DNA from: Neisseria lactamica
GTDB taxonomy: Bacteria; Pseudomonadota; Gammaproteobacteria; Burkholderiales; Neisseriaceae
DNA length: 17,556 nt
Direction: 5' to 3'
NCBI GenBank assembly: GCA_001067655.1
Contig: JUNU01000205.1
Span: 1 to 17,556, forward strand
Shown here: positions 7,386 through 14,376 of the stretch, one piece after another
How the letters are laid out: every line of letters starts with the position of its first letter
How positions within the stretch are numbered: position 1 is the first letter of the stretch
Notes under the pieces: generated by a model
Told to the model about the DNA's origin: nothing
Database searches by the model: none
The model's input: the letters and a program-made list of their open reading frames with translations, nothing else
Program-made: the position numbers and the translations under genes

Positions 7386-7733
7386 CTATCTTGAAAAATG
7401 TGATTTGATTTCACGAGTTTTAGCGTTTATGTGGACTTCAATAATTCCATGTCCACCTCTACGATGAGGATTTAATATTTGGGGAGAGTAGGTAAAAACA
7501 TAATATTTGTTTTCTGTTTTATCAATGTAAGTGCTACATGATATATTGTAGTCGGAGATGTTTAATCCTTTAGCCTCTATTTCTTTCATGGAGAGAAATA
7601 GAGGTTGGGAATATTCTTTTTCTATTAATAGTTTTTTACCCGAATATTTGTAAATTTCAAAAGAATCAGCCATGGTATTTTGCGGGATAAAGAATATAAA
7701 GAGTAAAGTAACCAGATATTTTATAAGATTCAT
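7386..7733 (-). CDS. Small secreted protein, unknown function
   Basis: From the ATG at 7733 the product is 115 residues with a strong signal peptide (MNLIKYLVTLLFIFFIPQNT, probable cleavage after A22). A longer frame exists only from a TTG at 7775 and would place 14 extra residues before the signal, so the ATG is preferred despite a poor ribosome binding site. The mature part has a single cysteine (C66), and ends with GGHGIIEVHINAKTREIKSH, a beta-strand and turn pattern also seen at the C-terminus of several small exported or NTF2-like proteins. The gene is AT-rich and is first in the leftward group with the HEAT-like gene. Function unknown. Confidence 0.6.
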   Translation of the reverse strand: MNLIKYLVTLLFIFFIPQNTMADSFEIYKYSGKKLLIEKEYSQPLFLSMKEIEAKGLNISDYNISCSTYIDKTENKYYVFTYSPQILNPHRRGGHGIIEVHINAKTREIKSHFSR

Positions 7734-7812
7734 TTTTAATATTAACTCGATAGGATTTAAAATCGAAGGTACCAAGTTTTATAGTTTATAGCAAGCTGTT
7801 GGATCAGCAGAT

Positions 7813-7870
7813 GTAGGTTGGGTCTTGACCCAACATTCAGATTTTTGTTGGGTTTGCCAACCCAACCTAC
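7813..7870. repeat. Two inverted REP-like hairpins (BIME-like element)
   Basis: GTAGGTTGGG (7813-7822) is the exact complement of CCCAACCTAC (7861-7870). Inside, GTTGGGTC (7817-7824) pairs with GACCCAAC (7827-7834), and GTTGGGTT (7847-7854) pairs with AACCCAAC (7859-7866). Each half therefore reads GTAG followed by a hairpin, the layout of REP sequences, and the two halves are head to head. It lies between the divergent genes starting at 7733 and 8038. REP elements are mobilised by RAYT transposases; none is in this window. Confidence 0.75.
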
Positions 7871-7969
7871 GCTTGTTGATTTGAATTTTTGTATTCTTAT
7901 TAAGGTTAAAAATATAGTTGCTATTTCTGGATGGGTTCATCTCCACGCAGACTCTTTTAAAATACAGGC

Positions 7970-7999
7970 TTGAAATATTTGGCTTAAACTTCATATATT
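7970..7999 (+). promoter_or_regulatory. Candidate promoter for the 8038-10210 gene pair
   Basis: TTGAAA (7970-7975) and TATATT (7994-7999) resemble sigma-70 -35 and -10 boxes with an 18-base spacer. Transcription would start near 8006, about 32 bases before the ATG and upstream of the strong TTGGAGG ribosome site (8027-8033). The surrounding DNA is AT-rich, so chance matches are likely. Confidence 0.45.
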
Positions 8000-8037
8000 A
8001 TCAAGTAGCTTATGTAAATATTCTAATTGGAGGCAAA

Positions 8038-8364
8038 ATGCTTGAATGTATCACAAATCCAGATATTATTAATTTTGTATGGGGAACGATCCAGAGTATG
8101 ACACAGAATGCTTTGTATGATGGAGTAAAAAAAATATTAGGTATTAAGTTTGAGAAACTATTTAATTATAAGGAGAAGGATGATATGGATAGATTTTCTC
8201 AATTATTGAGAACGGAATTAGAAGAAAATCCAAAGTTAGCTGAAGAAATAGGAAAAATCATGTTAGATAAATCTAAAACATGTATAGAATCCAAAATTAG
8301 CATAGTTGGTGATATTAATTCAAATGGTGGTTCAGTAAATATTGGAAATATTACTCATGGTTAA
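8038..8364 (+). CDS. Small helical protein with C-terminal amyloid-like signalling motif (putative effector)
   Basis: The 108-residue product starts at ATG 8038, with TTGGAGG at 8027-8033 ideally placed; an upstream TTG extension from 7918 is rejected. Residues 1-88 look helical: an amphipathic first part (IINFVWGTIQ, then GVKKILG) and a charged second part (RFSQLLRTELEENPKLAEEI). The end is GDINSNGGSVNIGN (91-104) plus ITHG. The next gene's protein begins with a near copy of this motif. In known amyloid-signalling pairs, a small effector with a C-terminal motif is triggered by a receptor that carries the same motif at its N-terminus. On that model the N-terminal domain would be the effector, perhaps membrane-active like Bell/HeLo-type domains. 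This is inference. Coding DNA is very AT-rich. The stop overlaps the next start by 8 bases. Confidence 0.7.
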   Translation: MLECITNPDIINFVWGTIQSMTQNALYDGVKKILGIKFEKLFNYKEKDDMDRFSQLLRTELEENPKLAEEIGKIMLDKSKTCIESKISIVGDINSNGGSVNIGNITHG

Positions 8365-10210
8365 TCAAAAAACAAGTGTATTGACAGGTAATATAAATTC
8401 CAATGGAGGGAATATATCTATTGGGAATCAACAATATATTACAAATATTTTTCACTCTTCAGAGTGGAAAAAAATGGAAGAGGAAAAAGAAAAATTAGAA
8501 AAGGATATTAAATTCTGTGAATCTTTATTATTAAAAGAGGGAAATTGTGATGATGAAGGCATTATCAAGAGATTAAGTGAAGCCAAAAACGATCTAAAAA
8601 ATAAACTTAAAGAGATGGAGGATTTTAAGCATGGGATTTTACAATTAGCTGAAACGTTTTCAAAAATAGAAATTGATTCTGAAAGATTGCAAGAAGTATA
8701 TAAGCTATTTTTAGAAGGGGAGTATTCGGAAGCCCGTACAATTCTAATGATGGAACAGGCTTTGAATGAACATGAAGATCTCCTTAAAAAACGGGAGAAG
8801 CTATCGCAAGACATAGAAGAAAATGAAAAAAAGTTAAAACAAAAAGCTAAAGAAAGCTTTCTTTTAGCTAATTTACAGGCAGTAAATTACTCTATAGGGG
8901 CATCAAGAGTCGATGAGGCTAGTAAATATTTTCAATTGGCACTAAGAGAGCATAAATGTTTCGAATATTTAATTAGTTATGCTACTTTCCTTCGTCATAA
9001 TAATAGACGTCTAGATGCTGAAAAAATTTGTCAAAAAACAATATCTTTTATTAAAGAGAATTATAAAGAAACTGATGAAGAAAAGCAGAATTTGGCTGAA
9101 ATACTAACTGAATATGTACAAGTTTTAATTGTATTTCCTGATAGGCTATCTCTTGCTGAAGAGAAGGCTAGAGAGGCTTTAGAAATTTATTCTTCTTTTA
9201 AAATAATCCCTAAAAAGTTAATTTCTACTTTGGTAAAAGTACTAAATGAATTAGGTAATGTATTGGATGAATTGGGAAAGTATCAAGATGCAGAGAGATT
9301 TTACAAAAGTGGACTTGAGATTCTTGATAATTATAAGTATAAAGATCCAATTTTATTTGCTAAAATCCTGCATGACTATGCTATTTTACTTTCTAAAAAT
9401 GAGCAAAAATTTAATCAGGCAGAGAAATTTTTATGCAAAACTTTAAAAATTAGAAGTTCCATATCTTATACTGATAACTCAGTTAAAATTATTGAAATTT
9501 CTCGGGCGTTATTATCATTAGGGAACTTACTATCTAAACAAAATAGTCGTTATAAGGAAGCCAGAGATTGTTATGGTGCAGTATTGGCTAACTTAGCTAA
9601 ACTTATTGAACGGGGGTATTATGAATTTAGCTTTTGGGAAGCTTTATGTCTAGGTAATTTGGCAAGATTGTTAAATGATATGGCACAGGTTGATATTAGT
9701 CTTTATCCTGAGGCAGAAAGAAATTATATTTTGGCAATAGAAAAATATAAGAAAATTCGAGAGATAGAGCCTGGAGCTTATACGCATCATATATCAAGAC
9801 TTTTGCGAAATTACGGTACACTTCTTGATGAGATAGGAAAGGCTCAAGAAGCTGAAAATAAATTTTTGGAAGCTATTCAAATATTAGAGTTTATCGAGGG
9901 AGAAGAAAATTTTGAAGTTTTTGATGATATTGTTTTAGTTAAAGCAAATTTAGCTAAATTATATGAAAAATATAATAAATATGATAAGTTTGAGGAGCTA
10001 TGCATTGATATTTTAGAAAAAAGGATATTGTTATTTGCTAATAATCCTAAATTTTATGAACGGAGTTTGAAAAAAACTATAAATTATATAAATAGTTTTT
10101 TACAGGCTCATAAAATAGAAAATGATAAGTTATTTGATATGTGTGTCAATGCAAGTACTTTATTAGCCAAATATGAGCAAAAGATAAAAAGAAGAAAGTT
10201 GTATTACTAA
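8357..10210 (+). CDS. Coiled-coil plus TPR protein with N-terminal amyloid-like motif (putative receptor)
   Basis: From ATG 8357 the product is 617 residues; an in-frame TTG at 8342 is less likely. The start overlaps the previous stop (ATGGTTAA), indicating coupled translation. Residues 11-24 (GNINSNGGNISIGN) repeat the motif that ends the upstream protein. A charged coiled coil follows (about 36-95 and 137-166). The rest is built of helix pairs typical of tetratricopeptide repeats, roughly at 170-200, 205-236, 244-280, 293-325, 335-367, 383-413, 429-462, 480-512 and 525-556; clear examples are LGNVLDELGKYQDAERFYKS and YGTLLDEIGKAQEAENKFLE. I see no Walker A or other NTPase motif and no signal or membrane segment, so it is cytosolic. 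By layout it may sense a ligand through the TPRs and template the partner's motif. Composition is about 25-30% GC by eye. Confidence 0.8.
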   Translation: MVNQKTSVLTGNINSNGGNISIGNQQYITNIFHSSEWKKMEEEKEKLEKDIKFCESLLLKEGNCDDEGIIKRLSEAKNDLKNKLKEMEDFKHGILQLAETFSKIEIDSERLQEVYKLFLEGEYSEARTILMMEQALNEHEDLLKKREKLSQDIEENEKKLKQKAKESFLLANLQAVNYSIGASRVDEASKYFQLALREHKCFEYLISYATFLRHNNRRLDAEKICQKTISFIKENYKETDEEKQNLAEILTEYVQVLIVFPDRLSLAEEKAREALEIYSSFKIIPKKLISTLVKVLNELGNVLDELGKYQDAERFYKSGLEILDNYKYKDPILFAKILHDYAILLSKNEQKFNQAEKFLCKTLKIRSSISYTDNSVKIIEISRALLSLGNLLSKQNSRYKEARDCYGAVLANLAKLIERGYYEFSFWEALCLGNLARLLNDMAQVDISLYPEAERNYILAIEKYKKIREIEPGAYTHHISRLLRNYGTLLDEIGKAQEAENKFLEAIQILEFIEGEENFEVFDDIVLVKANLAKLYEKYNKYDKFEELCIDILEKRILLFANNPKFYERSLKKTINYINSFLQAHKIENDKLFDMCVNASTLLAKYEQKIKRRKLYY

Positions 10211-10250
10211 AAAATAGATACTAAGTTCCAAACAAACCTAACTTCCAATT

Positions 10251-10290
10251 AAAAGGTCGTCTGAAAATCATTTCAGACGACCTTTTCTTC
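10251..10290. terminator. Inverted DUS pair, bidirectional terminator
   Basis: AAAAGGTCGTCTGAAA (10251-10266) pairs over 16 bp with TTTCAGACGACCTTTT (10271-10286) around a four-base loop, with T-runs on both strands. It sits between the convergent TPR gene and mfd, and marks the right edge of the AT-rich stretch. Confidence 0.85.
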
Positions 10291-10298
10291 ATCAAACT

Positions 10299-13200
10299 CT
10301 ACTTTGCTACCACTCTTTCTTTCAAAGTCTTCAATACACTCTTCACCGCTTTAATCCTTTCCTCAACATTCTCCATCTGAGCCGTAAACTTCAACTTATC
10401 CGCTCCAGCCAGCCGATATTTTTTATCCGTCTGAATCAGCAGGATGATTTCTGTCGGGTCGATTCGGTGGTGTTTGCCGAAGGTAATGGTTACGGCTTCG
10501 CCGGTGGCGTCGATGGCGTCTATACCCAATTCTTTTGCGGCAAGCCGCAGGTGGTGGCTTTCGATGAGGGTTTTGACGGGTTGTTCGGGCAGGCCGAAGC
10601 GGTCGACCAGTTCTTCGTGTATGGCGTTGATTTGCTGCACGGTTTCGCAGACGGCGAGGCGTTTGTAGAGGACGAGCCGTTCGTGGATGTCGGGGCAGTA
10701 GCTTTCGGGCAGCAGGGCGGGGCTGTGCAGTTTGATTTCGGTGGTGATGCCCAATGGCGCGTCGAGATCGGGCTGGCGGCCTTTTTTAAGGCTGCGCACG
10801 GCTTGTTTGAGCATTTCGGTGTAGAGCGTGAAGCCGACCTGTATCATTTCGCCGGACTGTCCTTCGCCGAGGATTTCGCCTGCGCCGCGGATTTCCAAAT
10901 CCTGCATGGCGAGGGTGAAACCTGCGCCGAGTTCGTCTGCCGCTGCGATGGCATCGAGGCGTTTTTCTGCGTCTTTGGTGATGTATTCGGGCGTGAGCAG
11001 GTAGGCGTAGGCTTGGTGGTGGCTGCGGCCGACGCGCCCGCGAAGCTGGTGCAGTTGCGCCAGCCCGAATTTGTCGGCGCGGTTGATGATGATGGTGTTG
11101 GCGTTGGGAATGTCGATGCCGGTTTCGATGATGGTGGAACAGAGCAACACGTTGAATCTTTGCTGCAAAAAGTCGCGCATGACTTGTTCCAGCTCGCGCT
11201 CGCGCAGTTGTCCGTGCGCCACGCCGATGCGGGCTTCGGGCAGCAGGGTTTCCAGCCGCTCGCGCATGTTTTCGATGGTATCCACTTCATTGTGCAGGAA
11301 AAATACCTGTCCGCCGCGTTTGAGTTCGCGCAATACGGCTTCGCGCACGCTGCCTTCGCTGAACGGTTTGACAAAGGTTTTGACGGCGAGGCGGCGGCTG
11401 GGCGCGGTGGTAATCAGCGAGAAGTCGCGCAGGCCTTCGAGCGCCATGCTGAGGGTGCGCGGAATCGGTGTGGCGGTCATGGTGAGGATGTCGACATTGG
11501 CGCGCAGGCGTTTGAGCTGCTCTTTTTGGCGCACGCCGAAGCGGTGTTCTTCATCGATAATCACTAAACCTAAGTTTCTGAATTTGATGTCGTCTTGTAC
11601 CAATTTGTGCGTGCCGATAACGATATCGACCGTGCCGTCCGCCATGCCTTCCAGCGCGGCTTTGGTGGCTTTGCTGTTGTTGAAACGCGAAAGGCTGGCG
11701 ACTTTTACGGGGAAATCGGCGAAACGGTCGGCAAAATTTTGCGCGTGCTGCTCGACCAGAAGCGTGGTTGGGGCGAGTACGGCGACCTGTTTGCCGCCCA
11801 TCACCGCCACAAACGCGGCGCGCAGGGCGACTTCGGTTTTGCCGAAACCGACATCGCCGCACACGAGGCGGTCCATCGGCTTCGCCTGCGTCAGGTCTTT
11901 AATCACGGCGGCGATGGCGGCGGCCTGGTCTTCGGTTTCTTCATAGCCGAAGCCGTCGGCAAACGCCTGATAGTCCAACTCGTTGATTTCAAACTTGTGT
12001 CCCGATTGGGCGGCGCGTTGGGCGTAGAGATTGAGCAATTCGGCGGCGGTGTCGCGTGCTTTTTCGGCGGCTTTGCGTTTTGCTTTGTTCCACGCGCCGC
12101 TGCCAAGTTTGTGCAGGGCGACGTTTTCATGCGCCTGACCGGAGTAGCGGCTGATTAAATGCAGTTGCGAAACAGGTACATAAAGCTGCGCTTCGCCCGC
12201 GTATTCGAGCAACATCATTTCGTTGGTTTCGCCGCCCAAATCCATCGTTACCAAGCCCATATACCGCCCGATGCCGTGTTCCTCGTGCACGACGGGGTCG
12301 CCGATATTGATTTCGGCAAGGTCGCGCAACAGGCCGTCTGAAACGGCGGCGTGTTTTTTGCGGCGGTTGTGGGCGCGCGAACGGGCGACGTATTGGTAGA
12401 GCTCGGATTCGGTGATGACGGCGATGGCATTTTGAGTGACAACCGCTTTACCCTCTCCCCAACCCTCCCCCACGGGGGAGGGGGCAGGTTGCTGTCGGGT
12501 TTGCCCGTGCAGACTATTTTCGATGGGGTGCAGGCTGCTTTCAGTTTTCAGGTCGTCTGAAATGGCGGCGGCACTTTGTTCCCTCTCCTGTGGGATAGGG
12601 CTTGTTGCGGCTGTGGAAAATTCGGTTTGAGCGGCAACTGCTTTGCCCTCTCCCCAACCCTCCCCCACGGGGGAGGGGGCGGGTTGCTGTCGTGTTTGCC
12701 CGTGCAGACTACTTTCGACGGAGTGAAGGTTGCTTTCGGTTTTCAGGTCGTCTGAAACGGCGGCGGCATTCTGTTCCCTCTCCTGTGGGAGAGGGCTAGG
12801 GAGAGAGTTTGTTGCGGCTGCGGGAAATTTGGTTTGGTCGGCAACCGTTTTGCCTTCTCCCTCGGAGGTGGAAATGGGTTGTTGCTGGTTCGGGGATTGC
12901 AATCCGCCCAGTTTGAACCCGTATGCCAACGGCGCAACCGTTATCATCAGAGGCTCGTGCGCCGACAAAAAGCCCTGCCAGTCGGACACAGGTTTGGCTT
13001 TCAAGCCGTTTTGCTGCAAGAAGCCGAGCATGGTTTCGCGCCGTCCCAGACTTTCGGCACACAGCAAAATCCGTCCTTCAAAGGTCGTCTGAAAATCCTT
13101 CAATGCCTGCAACGGCTCGTCGGATTGGCGGTTGACGGCAAGGTCGGGCAGGGTGTGTTCCTTGCCGGAAACATCGGGCAGCACCTGTCCGTAGTTTTTC

Positions 13201-14177
13201 AGACGGCCTGCGAATACATCGGCAGAGAGATACAAATGCTGTGGAAGCAAAGGCGGATAGGTTTCGTCGCCCTGCGCCATGGCATAACGCGATTTAACGT
13301 CGCTCCAAAAGCGGTTTGCCTCGGCGTGAACGTCGCCCAAAGAGACAAACAACGCATCTTCGCCGATGTAATCAAACAGCGTTTCCAGCTCGTTTTCAAA
13401 AAACAGCGGCAGATAGTATTCCACGCCTGCGCCGAAGTAGCCGTTGCTGACGGCTTTGTACACGGCGGCATCGTTTGGATTGCCATCGACTTCCTCGCGG
13501 AAGCGGCTGCGGAAGATTTTTTGCGCCTCGCTGTCGGTGGGGAACTCGTGCGCCGGCAGCAGGCGGATTTCGGAAACGGGGGAGATGGTGCGCTGCGTTT
13601 CCGTATCAAAGGTTTTGATGCTGTCGATTTCATCGTCGAACAAATCGATGCGGTATGGCATTTCGCTGCCCATCGGGAACAAATCGACAATCCCGCCGCG
13701 CACGGCAAATTCGCCCGCCGCCACAACATGGGAAACATGGTTGTAACCCGCATCCACCAAATCGGTTTTCAGACGACCTATATCCAAAGTCTGCCCCGTT
13801 TTCAGCCAAAAAGTACGCCCCGCCAGAAACGGCACGGGTGGCAGCTTCTGCATCGCCGTGGCAACCGGCACGAACAACACATCCGCCGCGCCGCTCTTAA
13901 TCTGCCACAACGCTGACAGCCGCTCCGACACCAAATCCTGATGCGGCGAAAAACGCTCGTAAGGCAGCGTTTCCCAGTCCGGCAGGAACACCGCCGTATC
14001 GTGCGGACGGAAAAACCGCCATGCCGTCTGAAGGCGCAACGCCTGTTCCGCATCTTGAGTCAGCACGACTTTGAGCCGCTTATGCGGCAGATAACGCGCC
14101 AAAGCCAGCGGTAGCGAGCCTTGCGAAAGATTGAGCCAACGGGATTTTTCACGGGGTTTGGGGATAGGGTAGGTCAT
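10299..14177 (-). CDS. mfd: Transcription-repair coupling factor Mfd with a large repeat-derived insertion
   Basis: Mfd is the ATP-driven translocase that removes RNA polymerase stalled at DNA lesions and recruits UvrA. Order in the 1292 residues: UvrB-like region (about 15-350), D3 (about 355-595), RNA polymerase-interacting domain (about 622-690, GDPVVHEEHGIGRYMGL), the two helicase domains (about 730-1115) and the C-terminal TRCF domain (1140-1270). Helicase motifs are intact: GDVGFGKTE (774-782), DEEH (875-878), TATPIPRT (901-908), QLRGRVGRS (1044-1052). The protein is about 150 residues longer than E. coli Mfd because of a low-complexity insertion at about 424-583, inside D3 between a GF and an AVITE strand. 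No clear ribosome site precedes the ATG. A weak leftward promoter (TTGCAT and TAAAAT, complements of 14268-14273 and 14247-14252, 15-base spacer) is possible. Confidence 0.95.
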   Translation of the reverse strand: MTYPIPKPREKSRWLNLSQGSLPLALARYLPHKRLKVVLTQDAEQALRLQTAWRFFRPHDTAVFLPDWETLPYERFSPHQDLVSERLSALWQIKSGAADVLFVPVATAMQKLPPVPFLAGRTFWLKTGQTLDIGRLKTDLVDAGYNHVSHVVAAGEFAVRGGIVDLFPMGSEMPYRIDLFDDEIDSIKTFDTETQRTISPVSEIRLLPAHEFPTDSEAQKIFRSRFREEVDGNPNDAAVYKAVSNGYFGAGVEYYLPLFFENELETLFDYIGEDALFVSLGDVHAEANRFWSDVKSRYAMAQGDETYPPLLPQHLYLSADVFAGRLKNYGQVLPDVSGKEHTLPDLAVNRQSDEPLQALKDFQTTFEGRILLCAESLGRRETMLGFLQQNGLKAKPVSDWQGFLSAHEPLMITVAPLAYGFKLGGLQSPNQQQPISTSEGEGKTVADQTKFPAAATNSLPSPLPQEREQNAAAVSDDLKTESNLHSVESSLHGQTRQQPAPSPVGEGWGEGKAVAAQTEFSTAATSPIPQEREQSAAAISDDLKTESSLHPIENSLHGQTRQQPAPSPVGEGWGEGKAVVTQNAIAVITESELYQYVARSRAHNRRKKHAAVSDGLLRDLAEINIGDPVVHEEHGIGRYMGLVTMDLGGETNEMMLLEYAGEAQLYVPVSQLHLISRYSGQAHENVALHKLGSGAWNKAKRKAAEKARDTAAELLNLYAQRAAQSGHKFEINELDYQAFADGFGYEETEDQAAAIAAVIKDLTQAKPMDRLVCGDVGFGKTEVALRAAFVAVMGGKQVAVLAPTTLLVEQHAQNFADRFADFPVKVASLSRFNNSKATKAALEGMADGTVDIVIGTHKLVQDDIKFRNLGLVIIDEEHRFGVRQKEQLKRLRANVDILTMTATPIPRTLSMALEGLRDFSLITTAPSRRLAVKTFVKPFSEGSVREAVLRELKRGGQVFFLHNEVDTIENMRERLETLLPEARIGVAHGQLRERELEQVMRDFLQQRFNVLLCSTIIETGIDIPNANTIIINRADKFGLAQLHQLRGRVGRSHHQAYAYLLTPEYITKDAEKRLDAIAAADELGAGFTLAMQDLEIRGAGEILGEGQSGEMIQVGFTLYTEMLKQAVRSLKKGRQPDLDAPLGITTEIKLHSPALLPESYCPDIHERLVLYKRLAVCETVQQINAIHEELVDRFGLPEQPVKTLIESHHLRLAAKELGIDAIDATGEAVTITFGKHHRIDPTEIILLIQTDKKYRLAGADKLKFTAQMENVEERIKAVKSVLKTLKERVVAK
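12429..12908 (-). repeat. In-frame tandem repeat insertion within mfd (195-bp unit)
   Basis: Two copies of a 195-base unit (65 codons) lie in tandem, with a partial third. CCCTCTCCCC occurs at 12451 and again at 12646, and the uptake sequence AGGTCGTCTGAA at 12550 and 12745, both exactly 195 apart. Each unit contains the palindrome CCCTCCCC/GGGGAGGG (12463-12470 with 12475-12482, and the same +195). On the mfd strand each unit codes for SDDLKTES, LHGQTRQQPAPSPVGEGWGE and PQEREQ. The period is a multiple of three, so the frame survives. The units resemble intergenic repeat DNA captured inside a gene. Confidence 0.85.
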
Positions 14178-14294
14178 GGCGTAGGGACAATGGCTTGCGG
14201 CAGCCGGAAAATTTTTCGGGCCGCCGTAGTGGGTTGTAAAAGCGGGATTTTAGCAGATTAAAAGCGGATGCAAGGGATAGGATGGTTTGGTTGT

Positions 14295-14372
14295 TTTTCA
14301 GACGGCCTTTGTGTGCAGGGAGGCCGTCTGAAAACGAGCGTAGCGGGTTTTGCCAAAAGTTTTCAGACGGCC
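14295..14372. repeat. Three GGCCG-type DUS copies between mfd and the transporter gene
   Basis: TTTTCAGACGGCCT (14295-14308) and AGGCCGTCTGAAAA (14321-14334) are inverted and can form a 14-bp stem; a third copy, TTTTCAGACGGCC, lies at 14360-14372 and could pair with the second instead. They follow the leftward transporter gene and may help end its transcription, though no T-run follows. All three carry GGCCG, unlike the GGTCG form elsewhere in the window. Confidence 0.8.
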
Positions 14373-14376
14373 CCGT

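Noticed and set aside
7734..7775. TTG-initiated N-terminal extension of the 7386-7733 gene
   Set aside because: It would put 14 residues before an obvious signal peptide; the internal ATG at 7733 gives a normal exported protein.
7918..8037. Upstream TTG extension of the 8038 gene
   Set aside because: The TTG lacks a ribosome site and overlaps the candidate promoter, whereas ATG 8038 has a strong TTGGAGG just upstream.
10467..11567. 366-residue open frame on the + strand opposite mfd
   Set aside because: It is antisense to the helicase domains of mfd, whose motifs are intact; the translation has the Phe/Val/Asp-rich look of a reverse shadow of a GC-rich gene.
12451..12860. Regularly spaced repeats that could suggest a CRISPR array
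   Set aside because: Only two and a half units of 195 bases, continuous rather than separated by unique spacers, and in frame within mfd.
12834..13916. 360-residue open frame on the + strand
   Set aside because: It is antisense to the UvrB-like and D3 parts of mfd; no domain or ribosome site, and mfd explains the region.
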